This document shows positions 1 through 9,092 of a stretch of DNA of 64,000 bases, one piece after another. The position numbers and the translations under genes were made by a program. Every line of letters starts with the position of its first letter. The stretch's first letter is position 1. The notes under the pieces are model-generated. The model did not search any database. It was not told the DNA's origin and was given only the letters and a program-made list of their open reading frames with translations. The stretch lies in assembly GCF_009909195.1 (NCBI RefSeq), contig NZ_JAAAMU010000009.1, positions 124,001-188,000 of the forward strand, read 5' to 3'. The stretch comes from Paenibacillus sacheonensis (GTDB lineage Bacteria; Bacillota; Bacilli; Paenibacillales; Paenibacillaceae).

Positions 1-1107
1 CCCCGCCGTTCCGCTGTCCGGATCCAAGATAAAGAAGCTGGTGGCGCCGCTCATGACGGCACGTTCATACGGCGTCGAGCCCAAGGAGTCCTCCCGGTAC
101 GGATCGGCGCCGTGACGAACGAGAAGCTGCACGATCTCGCGGCTGTTGGCTTGGATCGCGTTGGTCAGCGAATCGTCATTCGTCGGGTCGCCGCCATAAT
201 CGAGAAGGAGCTTCACAAGCTGCGGGCTGGGATGGATGATCGCTGCCGTGCCGTCCGGGTTCATGGAGTGGATGCTGTTGCAAGCAACAGCCAGCAGGGA
301 GGAATTGAAATTCGGCATCTGCATGTTGGGATCCACGCCGTGCTTCAGCAGTTCTTCCATCAGCTGCGCGTTATGCGACATCAGCACCTGGAACGTCCGC
401 TGTTTATCGAACGTGCCGCCATGCTCGAGCAAGACCTTCGCCGCCTTCGCATGGTCGTTCAGCACCGCGTAATCCAAGGCCGTATTTTGCAAATATTCCT
501 TCACGAGCATGACATTGACGTCCACGCCCCGGCTCAGCATTTTCTCGATCACGGCTGCATCCCCGTTCCGGGCCGCTTCGAACAGCAGGCGCGCGAATCC
601 GTGCATCTGATCCTCCGTATAGCCGATCGTCGCCGTCTTCTTGCCGCCGGCAGTCCCGTACGCGATTGACTTGTCCAGCACGAGCGACACGAATTTGGCC
701 GGGACGTACAGACGCCCGTTCTGAAGGGTCGGAGGCGCCGGCATCGGAATCGTCTGTTTGCCCTTCACGGCGTATTTCGAGCCTAGCTTGCCTTCGATCT
801 GAGCCGGTCCGCTGCCGGCATACACATGTCCGGTCTGGATGCGCAGCGCGGTGCCGACAGCGTCAAAAATGGCTTTCGCCGGGAACATCAGATTGCCTTG
901 GACGAGAATAGGAGGCGCACTGAGCTTGAGTGGCTGCCGATCCAACACGACGGCGATCTCCGCGTCGCTCTGCGCCGGCTTGACGGTTTGGACGGACGAG
1001 GACGGCGCCGCCTCCACCGCTGGCAGCCCGAGCGCGCCTAGCAGCAGCATGCCTCCGATCCCGTAGGCGATCGCGCGAGACAATGACGAACCAAGATATG
1101 GACTCAT
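1..1107 (-). CDS. Secreted ankyrin-repeat protein with copper-amine-oxidase-N-like domain (3' end beyond window)
   Basis: The frame is open from an ATG at 1107 to the left edge, so the C-terminus is missing. The first ~35 residues form a signal peptide or N-terminal anchor (hydrophobic stretch ending in a PAVEAA-type site). Residues ~50-155 resemble the copper amine oxidase N-terminal (stalk) domain common in Paenibacillus cell-surface proteins, with the two pleats LMFPAKAIFDAVG and LYVPAKFVSLVLD. From ~165 to the edge there are ankyrin-type repeats: LLFEAARNGDAAVIEKMLSR, then LLEHGG, LLKHGVDPN, LLLDYGGDP and LLVRHGADP. An AAAGGGGAG site lies about 12 nt before the ATG. The family suggests an extracellular binding protein. 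No enzymatic residues are visible. Confidence 0.8.
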   Translation of the reverse strand, partial: MSPYLGSSLSRAIAYGIGGMLLLGALGLPAVEAAPSSSVQTVKPAQSDAEIAVVLDRQPLKLSAPPILVQGNLMFPAKAIFDAVGTALRIQTGHVYAGSGPAQIEGKLGSKYAVKGKQTIPMPAPPTLQNGRLYVPAKFVSLVLDKSIAYGTAGGKKTATIGYTEDQMHGFARLLFEAARNGDAAVIEKMLSRGVDVNVMLVKEYLQNTALDYAVLNDHAKAAKVLLEHGGTFDKQRTFQVLMSHNAQLMEELLKHGVDPNMQMPNFNSSLLAVACNSIHSMNPDGTAAIIHPSPQLVKLLLDYGGDPTNDDSLTNAIQANSREIVQLLVRHGADPYREDSLGSTPYERAVMSGATSFFILDPDSGTAG

Positions 1108-1237
1108 GAAATGACTACACTCCCCTTTAAGAACCGCTATTTATCCTACTGCGGATTTAGTTAACCTAGTAAAATTTACCATGTCGTAAGATCTCCGTCC
1201 AGTACGCAATCGGCATGTTTCACGCCCCCCCGCCCAT

Positions 1238-1261
1238 AAAAAAACCACCCGTTCCGGGTGG
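1238..1261 (-). terminator. Rho-independent terminator after the bPH_1 gene
   Basis: Stem CCACCCG/CGGGTGG (1245-1251 and 1255-1261) is followed on the minus strand by seven T residues. Confidence 0.85.
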
Positions 1262-1268
1262 CCGCCGA

Positions 1269-1694
1269 CTAAGCGTTTAATCGTTTGCCGTTCCGATGCG
1301 CGATCGTCACGAACGCGACGTAGATGGGCTGCACGTTGAATTTCTTGCCGAACTCGAATTTGTAGGAAGCGGTATGCAACTGACTGGCTTTATAGTAGGG
1401 CGAAGCGATGTAGTGGATCGTCAGCTCGCTGTCGTCGAATCCCGTACCGGCCGTCTCCATGGTCACCTCGTAAATCGAGTCCAGGTGAATCGAAGCCACT
1501 CTGGTTTTCTTGCCGGTCACGCCCTGATGATCGATCAGGATGATGCGCTCATCCGTGACGATGAACATGTCCCGCACTAATTTGAAGCCCATCTGCGCTT
1601 TCTCTTGCGGCATCATATAAGCTCCGTATTGCTGCTCAAGCTCCTGAATGGAAACCTCCGAATAATTGCCCAATAACCCGTTTAACAGTCCCAT
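1269..1694 (-). CDS. Bacterial PH-domain protein (bPH_1, DUF1696; YozO-like)
   Basis: 141 residues with the family's typical N-terminus MGLLNGLLGN and a single pleckstrin-homology-like fold (FIVTDERIILIDHQG, then a strand-rich half). Length and start match B. subtilis YozO-type proteins. The function is unknown; bacterial PH domains of this class are soluble and may bind peptides or lipids. The start is supported by GGAGGG six bases upstream. The neighbouring membrane gene lies 55 bp upstream on the same strand, and a terminator follows directly. Confidence 0.85.
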   Translation of the reverse strand: MGLLNGLLGNYSEVSIQELEQQYGAYMMPQEKAQMGFKLVRDMFIVTDERIILIDHQGVTGKKTRVASIHLDSIYEVTMETAGTGFDDSELTIHYIASPYYKASQLHTASYKFEFGKKFNVQPIYVAFVTIAHRNGKRLNA

Positions 1695-1749
1695 GCTCGC
1701 CCTCCGCGATCGTATTTGATGCTAATGAGGCGACGCCGCTCATCGCGCG

Positions 1750-2163
1750 CTATCTCTTCGCATAAGCGGACATCGTATACCTGAATAACGCGAAGCCGAG
1801 CAGCACGTAGACGATTGGCGTAAGCAGGGAAGAAAGCGACATGTTCGTGAACGGGTACAAATAGACGAACGCGTACCCCCAGAGCCCAAAAGGCGTATAC
1901 TTGACGTTCGCCGAGGACAGCGTCAGCCAGACGCCGGCCAAGAACGCCAGATAGGCAAGCGAAGACAACGGAATCGTAAAGAAGACGACGTTCAGCCCGT
2001 GATAGCTCGAAAACGGAAGAATCTGGTACAGCAGCTCTTTCAACATGAGCACGCTCAGGCCGCCGAACAGCAGGTGCAGGTCGAACTGCCGGACCGCCGA
2101 ATACCAGCTGAACGTCTCGAACCACTTGCGGAGCGATCGCAGCACTTCGGAAAATCGCTGCAT
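1750..2163 (-). CDS. Small membrane protein, unknown family
   Basis: 137 residues with an amphipathic N-terminal region followed by about four hydrophobic segments (LHLLFGGLSVLML, LNVVFFTIPLSSLAYLAFLAG, LWGYAFVYLYPF and LLTPIVYVLLGFALF). I do not recognise the family. The start has a GAGGGGG site nine bases upstream. It is in the same direction as the PH-domain gene and may be co-transcribed with it. Confidence 0.7.
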   Translation of the reverse strand: MQRFSEVLRSLRKWFETFSWYSAVRQFDLHLLFGGLSVLMLKELLYQILPFSSYHGLNVVFFTIPLSSLAYLAFLAGVWLTLSSANVKYTPFGLWGYAFVYLYPFTNMSLSSLLTPIVYVLLGFALFRYTMSAYAKR

Positions 2164-2266
2164 GGCTATACCCCCTCGGTTGAATGGGATTCCCTATCGG
2201 AGATGGGTTATCGTTATAAACCTATGACGCCGTTTGCGAATTACGACTGCCCGCCGCGGGAAATGC

Positions 2267-2293
2267 AAAAAGGCTCGACCGCGTGGTCAAGCC
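2267..2293 (-). terminator. Rho-independent terminator after the thioesterase gene
   Basis: GGCTCGACC (2272-2280) pairs with GGTCAAGCC (2285-2293). Read on the minus strand it is followed by TTTTTG. It closes the deacetylase-thioesterase operon; the rest of 2164-2398 shows no gene. Confidence 0.85.
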
Positions 2294-2398
2294 TGCTGCT
2301 GCCTTCCCGAAGGGAGGGAAGCACGATATGGACGTATCGGCCGCCGACTTTGCCAGCCTCCTCGTCTGCCCTCATTACCTTTGGCGCCTAGACATCCC

Positions 2399-2920
2399 CT
2401 ATTCCCATGGATACGCCGTCACTAAATAATCCGCGAACTTCTTGCTCTCCTCCCGCCGGTGCTTCCGAAATTGCGTCCGATATTCCGCCGTCTCGAACAG
2501 CTTCTTCTCCTCTTCCGATTCCGGAACGACCTGCGGCACGGGAATGGGGTGATTGTCCTCGTCGAGCGCGACGAAGGTCAGGAACGCGGTGGCCGCGATT
2601 TTGCGATCGCCGCTTTTCATATCCTCCCGGATGACCTTGACGAACACCTCCATGGAGCTCGTCCCGGTATGCGTGATGAAGGATTCCAGCGAGACGGAGT
2701 CGCTTGGCCGGATGGGACTCAGGAAGTCGACGGAGTCGGTCGAGGCCGTCACCGCCGTGCCCCGGCACAGCTTCGCTACGGAGATCGAAGCAATGTCGTC
2801 GATATAGGACATCAGCTTGCCGCCGAACAGCGTATTGTGATTATTGACGTCGGTCGGAAATACGCGAAGCACCTTGAAGCAGCGCGTTTCGCGTATGAAT
2901 TTGCTTTCCATTTCGTTCAC
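2399..2920 (-). CDS. Acyl-CoA thioesterase, hotdog fold (YkhA/YciA type)
   Basis: 173 residues. The hotdog signature NNHNTLFGGKLMSYIDDIAS (~26-45) with the downstream STDSVDFLSPI matches the acyl-CoA hydrolase family of YkhA/YciA, which hydrolyses acyl-CoA to CoA and free acid in the cytoplasm. A GTG start overlaps the TGA stop of the upstream deacetylase gene (GTGA), which implies translational coupling. An alternative ATG lies nine bases further in, at 2911. A second hydrophilic C-terminal tail rich in E/K follows the fold. Gene order with a deacetylase is probably transcriptional convenience rather than a pathway. Confidence 0.9.
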   Translation of the reverse strand: MNEMESKFIRETRCFKVLRVFPTDVNNHNTLFGGKLMSYIDDIASISVAKLCRGTAVTASTDSVDFLSPIRPSDSVSLESFITHTGTSSMEVFVKVIREDMKSGDRKIAATAFLTFVALDEDNHPIPVPQVVPESEEEKKLFETAEYRTQFRKHRREESKKFADYLVTAYPWE

Positions 2921-3699
2921 TTCACTCTCTTAGAAGATGGAGATTCCCTAAAAGATGATTTCGATGAAGGCAGCAATTCTCCTGTTTTATCCTGAATCAG
3001 CTCGGAAACGGTCACCAGACGGTAGCCCTGCCGCTCCAGCTCCGGCAGAATGATCTTCAGCGCTTTTACCGTATGGACGGAGCCCGAGATATAGTCGTGC
3101 AGCAGCACGATGTCGCCGCTTCGCGCGTTCTTCAGCACTTTGTTCACGATGTGCCGCACCCCGGGGCTGCGCCAATCCTCGGTATCCTGATGCCAGGACC
3201 ACAGGACGGTCGTATAGCCGAGCCTGCGGGCAACGTCGATGGTGGCGTCGCTGTAAAACCCGCCGGGCGGACGGAACAGATGCGGCTTCCTGCCGGTCAA
3301 GTCGATCAGCGACCGGTCCGTCCGCTCGATCTCCTCTTGAATCGTGTTCCGCTTGATTCCTTTGGAGAAATAAACGTGATTGTACGTATGATTGGCGACT
3401 TCATGCCCTTCCGCGATTTCCCGCTTGATGATGTCGGGATATTTCTGCACGCGGAAGCCGATGACGAAGAACGTCGCTTTGGCCCGGTACTGCTTCAGCA
3501 GGTCGAGAATTTGAATCGTCGTCTCCGGGTCCGGCCCGTCGTCGAACGTTAGCGCCAGCTCCTTGCGCTCGAGCGGCAGCTCCCATATGATATCGCCCCG
3601 GCTTTCGTAGAAATGCCGGTCCTTGCGCGGCGCCTGGAATCCGCACAGGATGCAGACGCAGAGCGCGACGGCCAACAACCGAATCGATAAATGCCGCAT
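2917..3699 (-). CDS. Secreted polysaccharide deacetylase (NodB domain, CE4)
   Basis: 260 residues: a signal peptide or anchor of ~21 residues (LLAVALCVCILCGF), then one NodB domain. The motifs are TFDDGPD (metal-binding Asp), HEVANHTYNH (HxxxxH-type metal ligands), FRPPGGFYS, and the C-terminal IVLLHD. All expected CE4 residues are present, so it should be active, removing N- or O-acetyl groups from cell-wall or exopolysaccharide. The Cys in the signal region may form a lipobox (ILCG), which is uncertain. AAGGGGGG precedes the ATG. It overlaps the thioesterase gene by 4 bp. Confidence 0.92.
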   Translation of the reverse strand: MRHLSIRLLAVALCVCILCGFQAPRKDRHFYESRGDIIWELPLERKELALTFDDGPDPETTIQILDLLKQYRAKATFFVIGFRVQKYPDIIKREIAEGHEVANHTYNHVYFSKGIKRNTIQEEIERTDRSLIDLTGRKPHLFRPPGGFYSDATIDVARRLGYTTVLWSWHQDTEDWRSPGVRHIVNKVLKNARSGDIVLLHDYISGSVHTVKALKIILPELERQGYRLVTVSELIQDKTGELLPSSKSSFRESPSSKRVK

Positions 3700-3891
3700 A
3701 TCGGTTCCCCCCTTGGTGCTTTGGCAAAGCTATTGGCAAAACGGTGCAATCCTCTTTACTATGCGGATGAAAGCGGCGTTTTATGCCATTCGGCGATCGG
3801 GGGGAAGAAGGGTTATTTAAAGACGTGAACGAATATGGAAATATTGGAACGTGATGAAAGCCAACTTGGCGGCCCAAAGCAAACCGAACGT

Positions 3892-3918
3892 AAAAAAGAG
3901 CGCCCTAAGGACGCTCTT
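3892..3918 (-). terminator. Rho-independent terminator after the phosphodiester glycosidase gene
   Basis: AAGAGCG (3896-3902) and CGCTCTT (3912-3918) form a stem. The minus strand continues into a run of six T. Confidence 0.85.
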
Positions 3919-3956
3919 CGGTAAATGGGGACTAAGAAAATAATTGCGTTAACCGG

Positions 3957-5084
3957 TTAGGAAGCCGTGTTGGCCCGCGGCTGCGACGAATCGAAATGCT
4001 GCATATCGATGCCGTCCCAAATATTGCCCGAATCGAACTGCTCCGGATGGTCGAACACGAGAAACGCGGACGGCAGGTAGCGCATGCCGTATTTGCTGGA
4101 CGGCTTGTTGACGACCTGGTCGTCCTTCACCAGCACGGTGGAGGAACCGCCGTCGAGATTCGCGGCCGTGACCGCGCCCTTCTGCAGCAAAATCTTCTGG
4201 ATATCGTAGAGCGTCGCGCCTACGGAATAGCCGGGCTGGCGGCCGTCGATCACGACGAACATGATCGTGCCGTCCTTCTGCTGCGCCATCACGGTGCGGG
4301 GCGCGATGCCCCAGCCGTCGGCTTGGTTCTTGATCAGGCCTTTGCCGTTGACGATGAACTTCGGCTGGAACGTGACCGCGTCGGTGACGCCCATATCCAG
4401 CAGCTGCGAGGGCTTGTAGCGTCCGGCTACCATCAGGCCGTCCCTGTCGATGCCGACGACGTTAACGGGGGCGGACATGCCGTCGCCTTTATAAAGCACC
4501 TTGCCGCCGGACATGACGATACCTGCCGGCTTGAAGCCGTTGCCGTCCCATTCCGGATCGTCGAACGCGCCGCCGTTGACGCCGGCGATCGCGCCGGTGC
4601 GCTTGACCATGCTGAGCACGGTTTCTCCGGATCCGACGACGCTCGTCGTGGCTACGCGGATCATTTTGGGATCGTGGACGTACATGATGAAGCCTTTGAA
4701 TTTCGCGGTCGAGATCTGCTCGATCTGCACGTCGCTCGCGGGATGCGAGGCCAGCGCCACGTTATGCTCGTCCTTGATCTCGCCCATCTCGTCGAACCGC
4801 TTCATGTACTCGGCCACCCGGTCGTTCAGCTCCTCCTGCCCGATGAGGTATTTGGCCAAATAGCGATGCTGGCTCGAGATCAGCGTGTCCGCCATCATGT
4901 AGCGGATGTCCGAACCCGACGGCGTGAGATAGAACCATCCGCCGGCGCCCAGCATGACGACAAGCAGACTGGCAAAAGCTATCGATATTCGCCTCCTCCA
5001 CTTTCGGAAGGCGCTCGTTTTCTTCTTGAATTTCGGTTGTCGCTTATAATTAGGCTCGAATGAGGCCTCATGTCGTGTGTTCAT
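3957..5084 (-). CDS. Phosphodiester glycosidase (NAGPA-like) membrane-anchored exoprotein
   Basis: 375 residues from the ATG at 5084, chosen because AAAGGAG sits eight bases upstream; an upstream in-frame ATG at 5117 lacks such a site. There is a single transmembrane anchor near residues 38-60 after a basic cytoplasmic tail. The extracellular part holds the phosphodiester glycosidase (NAGPA, PF09992) domain, with GVNGGAFDDP, ARTVMAQQKDGTIMFVVIDG and NLDGGSSTVLV as landmarks. The family cleaves phosphodiester-linked sugars and in Bacilli is associated with exopolysaccharide or teichoic-type glycopolymers. Monocistronic with its own terminator. Confidence 0.9.
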   Translation of the reverse strand: MNTRHEASFEPNYKRQPKFKKKTSAFRKWRRRISIAFASLLVVMLGAGGWFYLTPSGSDIRYMMADTLISSQHRYLAKYLIGQEELNDRVAEYMKRFDEMGEIKDEHNVALASHPASDVQIEQISTAKFKGFIMYVHDPKMIRVATTSVVGSGETVLSMVKRTGAIAGVNGGAFDDPEWDGNGFKPAGIVMSGGKVLYKGDGMSAPVNVVGIDRDGLMVAGRYKPSQLLDMGVTDAVTFQPKFIVNGKGLIKNQADGWGIAPRTVMAQQKDGTIMFVVIDGRQPGYSVGATLYDIQKILLQKGAVTAANLDGGSSTVLVKDDQVVNKPSSKYGMRYLPSAFLVFDHPEQFDSGNIWDGIDMQHFDSSQPRANTAS

Positions 5085-5225
5085 GCTCTTCTCCTTTAGC
5101 CAAGCATAGTCGCGCAAACGAACGGCAGCGCTAACGCCCCGTTGCTTCCAACAACTATACGCCCGCTAGCTTAAGAGAAGCTGAAAATGCGTCGTGCAAA
5201 TACTGGCAGTCCGGCGCCTCGTCCC

Positions 5226-5894
5226 CTACTGCGTCTCCACCCGCAGCACCTGCGGCACCCGTTGGATAATCGGCAGCAGCTTCGCCGCGCCGCCTGCCGA
5301 GGAGACCTTGACGATCATGTCCAGCTGCAGCAATTGGCCATCCCCGCCCCGCAGCTTCTCTGCATGAAACTGCAGCACGACGGCGCCGGCCGAATGGAGG
5401 GCAGCCTGCAGCGCCTCAACGGCGCCGTCTTCGTCGGCCAGCCCGATGGTCAGCTGTTCGCCCCTTGGCCCGGTCACCCAGCCGAACCCGCTGTGCAGCA
5501 GCTTTTGCCCGGCTAGAATGAGCACCGTCACGCCAATGCCGAGCACGTACAGATCCGCGCCGATCGCCATCCCGATGCCGGCCGTTACCCATAACCCCGC
5601 CGCCGTCGTCAGTCCTTTGATCGTTTGCCGCTGCATGAAGATCATGCCCGCTCCGAGAAATCCGACGCCGCTCACGACCTGCGCCGCAATTCGGGAAGGG
5701 TCCAGCGCGATGCCGGTGTCGCCCTGCAGATCGCGGAACCCGTACTTGGAGATCGCCATCATGAGCGCCGCTCCGACCGCCGCGACGAAGTGCGTCCGAA
5801 TGCCCGCCTCCTTCATCCGGCTCTTCCGCTCCCAACCGATCAACAGACCGCATGCGCCCGCAACGGCGATCCGAAGCAGCAGTTCATACTCCAT
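5226..5894 (-). CDS. MgtC/SapB family membrane protein
   Basis: 222 residues from the ATG at 5894 (AGGGAGG seven bases upstream). The first ~145 residues contain the MgtC core: LLRIAVAGACGLLIGWER, RTHFVAAVGAALMMAIS, VVSGVGFLGAGMI and GLTTAAGLWVTAGIGMA. The C-terminal ~75 residues look like the ACT-type regulatory domain of the family. MgtC-like proteins sit in the inner membrane and are linked to Mg2+ limitation and to control of ATP synthase; the role here is inferred from family only. Confidence 0.9.
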   Translation of the reverse strand: MEYELLLRIAVAGACGLLIGWERKSRMKEAGIRTHFVAAVGAALMMAISKYGFRDLQGDTGIALDPSRIAAQVVSGVGFLGAGMIFMQRQTIKGLTTAAGLWVTAGIGMAIGADLYVLGIGVTVLILAGQKLLHSGFGWVTGPRGEQLTIGLADEDGAVEALQAALHSAGAVVLQFHAEKLRGGDGQLLQLDMIVKVSSAGGAAKLLPIIQRVPQVLRVETQ

Positions 5895-6022
5895 ATGCCT
5901 GCCTCCCTTCATCTTCTATATGTACGCCAATCGGGCAGGATTCAAACGCCTTTGCTCGATCGAAACCGCCGTAACCTTGCCGTACATAATCTTGATTAAT
6001 TTGATAAGGAAGGTGCATCCCT

Positions 6023-6434
6023 ATGGAATGCCTAGGCTGCCGCATCGCCAACGGCCTCGAGCCGAACGTCAACGTCGTGCATGAAAATGATCATGTGGCC
6101 TGCGTGCTCGACATCGCTCCGTTCAATCCTGCCCAAGCGGCATGTCCTGGATGTGGAGGAGACCGACGATGCGACGGCCTATGCCATTATGGATGCATCC
6201 AAATTGCTGTCGGCGCTGCTCAAGCAGACCTTCCGGCCGGACGGCATCACGATCTGCCAGAACGGCGGCCGCTTCAACGACCTCGGCCATTATCACATGC
6301 ACCTCATCCCCCGGTATGACGGCGACGGCTTCTCCTGGAGCGAGCCGCTTGAACCGCATGGCGCGGAGCAGCGGCTTGCGGAGACGAGGGCCAAGCTCGT
6401 CGCAATGCTTGCGTTGCGAGACCTCGCAGACTGA
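6023..6434 (+). pseudogene. HIT-family hydrolase gene broken by an internal deletion
   Basis: An ATG at 6023 with AAGGAAGGTG upstream opens a HIT protein (MECLGCRIANG...VLDIAPFN). At about 6125-6132 the frame is lost and the family continues one frame over (ILPKRHVLDVEETDD...GHYHMHLIPRY...), ending at 6434. The normal stretch between APFN and LPKRH, which carries a conserved GH, is absent, so roughly 17 bp appear to be deleted. The histidine triad (HYHMHL) survives in the second frame. HIT proteins are nucleotide hydrolases or transferases. Read as is, no full-length protein can be made. A sequencing or assembly error is less likely because residues are missing as well as shifted. Confidence 0.75.
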
Positions 6435-6642
6435 AGCGCATCCGGGGAGTGTATATCAGCCGCCGGAGTACGCCCGCACCGGCGCGGAACGGCCAAGCGT
6501 GAATGCTTGCTGCCCGCTAGCGTCAAGCGAGTCGCCTAGGCTAACGCCAAGCGGATTGCCGCGTTGGTTAGGGCGGGCAAGCGCGGTGCTTACTGCTGCC
6601 GAAACAGTTTACCTTCCTCGCCAGGAGCAACTTATTTTAGAA

Positions 6643-6830
6643 TTTTTGCACATTCTGCAAAAATTCCACGCGATTCCGCGATCCTAACCGGCATTGTTGC
6701 ACATTCTGCATCATTATGACGCTCATGAGACGATTTCCTTCGTTTCGCGCATACTTTTATGCACTTCATACAACTTTCCCGTCAAACTCGACGCTAGCCG
6801 CACGCAATTTTTGCATTCTCTGCAACTTTT
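6643..6830. repeat. Four-unit inverted-repeat module, copy 1
   Basis: Four short units of the type ATTKTTGCA-N5-TGCAAnnTTC have their first TGCA at 6647, 6698, 6760 and 6812 (the third unit is degenerate, TGCA...TACAA). Spacings are 51, 62 and 52 bp. The same unit type and spacing recur at 18861-19045, and the geometry recurs at 40743-40875. The module lies in the gene-free stretch 6435-7070, in which I see no convincing gene. Nature unknown: protein-binding array, transcribed hairpins or a miniature repeat element. Confidence 0.7.
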
Positions 6831-7070
6831 CAATATAGGGGGCTCCGCGCACAGCCCAATCTCCCTATATGTCAGCCTCCCTGCCCATCTCCTCGCCTGC
6901 TGCCTCATACGAGAACGAGCGAACATACCGTCATAAAACAAGCGAGCGCAGCGGTGCGCCAACGTCCCCGCGGGCATCGAACCGTGCAATCAATGGCGCC
7001 AAAACGGCGCCATTACGACAAACGCCAATTCGCCAGCGTCTTCTAAGCATACGCGGCACGGATCCGGCGC

Positions 7071-7108
7071 AAAACAAAAGAGCAGTCCCCGGTTTCCCGG
7101 AGACTGCT
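7071..7108 (-). terminator. Rho-independent terminator of htpG
   Basis: A 12-bp stem AGCAGTCCCCGG/CCGGAGACTGCT (7081-7092, 7097-7108; one G-U) is followed on the minus strand by CTTTTGTTTTG. Confidence 0.9.
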
Positions 7109-7131
7109 CGATCGCTCTTTCCTATATCGTC

Positions 7132-9024
7132 TTACACCATCACTTTGCAAATATCGTTCGTGAATGCCACCGGATCCTGGATCGGCAGACCTTCGATCAG
7201 CAGCGCCTGGTTGTACAGCAGCTGCGTGTATAGGTTCAGCTTCTCGTTGTCCTTCTCCGCCGCTTCCTTAAGCGACTGGAACACGGGATGGTTCACGTTG
7301 ATCTCGAGCACCTTCTCCGCTTGCACGCCGTCGTTGTTCGGCATCGCGCTCAGGATTTTCTCCATCTCGATGGACAATTCGCCCTCGCTCGTGAGGCAGA
7401 CCGGATGGCTCTTCAGGCGCTTGGACGCCTTGACCTTCGTGACCTTGCCGCTCAGCAGCGTCTGCATTTGCTCGAACAGCTCTTTACTTCCCGCCGCTTC
7501 TTCTTCCGGCTTGTCGGCATCTGCATCCGGCTCGATGCCCAGATCGCCGCTCGATACGGATTTGAACTGCTTCTCCTTGTAGCTCATGATCGACTTCAGC
7601 GCGAATTCGTCGATGTCGTCGGTCAGGTAGAGAATCTCGTAACCTTTGTCCGCCACCATCTCCGTCTGCGGAAGCTTCTCGATGCGCTCGATGGAGCTGC
7701 CCGCCGCATAGTAGATAAACTTCTGGTCTTCCGGCATGCGCGAGATGTATTCGTCCAGCGACACCAGCTTGTTCTCCTTGGAGGAGTGGAACAGCAGCAG
7801 ATCCTGCAGCACGTCCTTGTTCATGCCGTAGTCGCCGTACACGCCGAACTTCAACTGGCGGCCGAACGACTTGTAGAACTTCTCGTACTTGTCGCGCTCG
7901 TCCTTCAGCAGGCTAAGCAGCGTGCTCTTGACCTTATTCTTGATGTTCTTCGCGATCAGGGTCAGCTGGCGGTCATGCTGCAGCATCTCCCGGGAGATGT
8001 TCAGCGACAGGTCCTCGGAGTCGACCATCCCTTTCACGAAGCTGAAATAGTCCGGCAGCAGGTCGCCGCACTTGTCCATGATCAGCACGCCGTTGGAGTA
8101 CAGCTCGAGCCCCTTCTCGTATTCCTTCGTGTAGTAGTCGAATGGCGTATTCTCGGGAATGTACAGGATGGCCCGGTAGACGACCGCGCCGTCCGCGCTG
8201 ATATGGATATGCTTGAGCGGCTTGTCGAAGCCGTAGCGTTTCTCGTTGTAGAACTGCTCGTAGTCGGCATCGGTCAGCTCGCTTTTGTTCTTGCGCCAGA
8301 TCGGCACCATGCTATTGACCGTCTGTTCTTCCACGTACGATTCGAATTCCGGCGCTTCGCCTTCGGCCGCTTCGGCCTTCGGGCGCTGCCCCGTCACGTC
8401 CATCTTGATCGGGTAACGGATGAAATCGGAATATTTCTTGATGATGGAGCGAAGACGGTATTCCTCGAGGAACTCGTCGTAATTGTCGTCTTCGGTGTTC
8501 GGCTTGATATGAAGCACGATCTCGGTGCCGACGGCAGCTTTCTCGGCCGGAACGATCGTGTAGCCGTCCGCGCCTTCGGATTCCCATTTGAACGCTTCCG
8601 CGCTGCCCAGCGCGCGGCTCGTGACCGTCACGCGGTCAGCCACCATGAACGCCGCATAGAAGCCGACGCCGAATTGGCCGATGATATTGTGGCCGTCCTT
8701 GCTCTCGTTCTCTTTCTTGAAGGCCAGCGAGCCGCTCTTCGCGATGATGCCGAGGTTGTTCTCCAGGTCCTCCTGCGTCATGCCGATCCCGGTATCCGCG
8801 ATCGTCAAGGTGCGGCCTTCTTTATTGGCCGTGATTTTAACGTAGTAGTCGGCCGCGTTGAACGCGATGCTCTCGTCGGTCAGCGCCTTATAGTAGATTT
8901 TATCGATAGCGTCGCTCGCGTTGGAGATCAGCTCCCGCAGGAAAATCTCGCGTTGCGTATAAATGGAGTTGATCATCATTTCCAGCAGTCGCTTGGACTC
9001 TGCCTTGAACTCTTGCTTCACCAT
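7132..9024 (-). CDS. htpG: Molecular chaperone HtpG (Hsp90)
   Basis: 630 residues, the usual bacterial Hsp90 length. The N-terminal GHKL ATPase shows [24 protein letters not shown], and the lid and glycine motif [13 protein letters not shown]. The middle domain ([48 protein letters not shown]) and C-terminal dimerisation domain follow. It is a cytoplasmic ATP-dependent chaperone for stress protection. A GGGAGG site lies 12 bases before the ATG. A perfect CIRCE operator lies between promoter and start, so HrcA repression is expected. Monocistronic. Confidence 0.98.
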   Translation of the reverse strand: MVKQEFKAESKRLLEMMINSIYTQREIFLRELISNASDAIDKIYYKALTDESIAFNAADYYVKITANKEGRTLTIADTGIGMTQEDLENNLGIIAKSGSLAFKKENESKDGHNIIGQFGVGFYAAFMVADRVTVTSRALGSAEAFKWESEGADGYTIVPAEKAAVGTEIVLHIKPNTEDDNYDEFLEEYRLRSIIKKYSDFIRYPIKMDVTGQRPKAEAAEGEAPEFESYVEEQTVNSMVPIWRKNKSELTDADYEQFYNEKRYGFDKPLKHIHISADGAVVYRAILYIPENTPFDYYTKEYEKGLELYSNGVLIMDKCGDLLPDYFSFVKGMVDSEDLSLNISREMLQHDRQLTLIAKNIKNKVKSTLLSLLKDERDKYEKFYKSFGRQLKFGVYGDYGMNKDVLQDLLLFHSSKENKLVSLDEYISRMPEDQKFIYYAAGSSIERIEKLPQTEMVADKGYEILYLTDDIDEFALKSIMSYKEKQFKSVSSGDLGIEPDADADKPEEEAAGSKELFEQMQTLLSGKVTKVKASKRLKSHPVCLTSEGELSIEMEKILSAMPNNDGVQAEKVLEINVNHPVFQSLKEAAEKDNEKLNLYTQLLYNQALLIEGLPIQDPVAFTNDICKVMV

Positions 9025-9055
9025 GGTAACGGAAAGCCTCCCCGAATGAATATTG

Positions 9056-9082
9056 TTAGCACTCTGATGATCGGAGTGCTAA
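9056..9082 (-). promoter_or_regulatory. CIRCE operator (HrcA binding site) of htpG
   Basis: TTAGCACTC-N9-GAGTGCTAA matches the CIRCE consensus in all 18 arm positions. It sits 10 bp downstream of the -10 box and about 30 bp upstream of the htpG start. Confidence 0.95.
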
Positions 9083-9092
9083 CGCTACTCTT

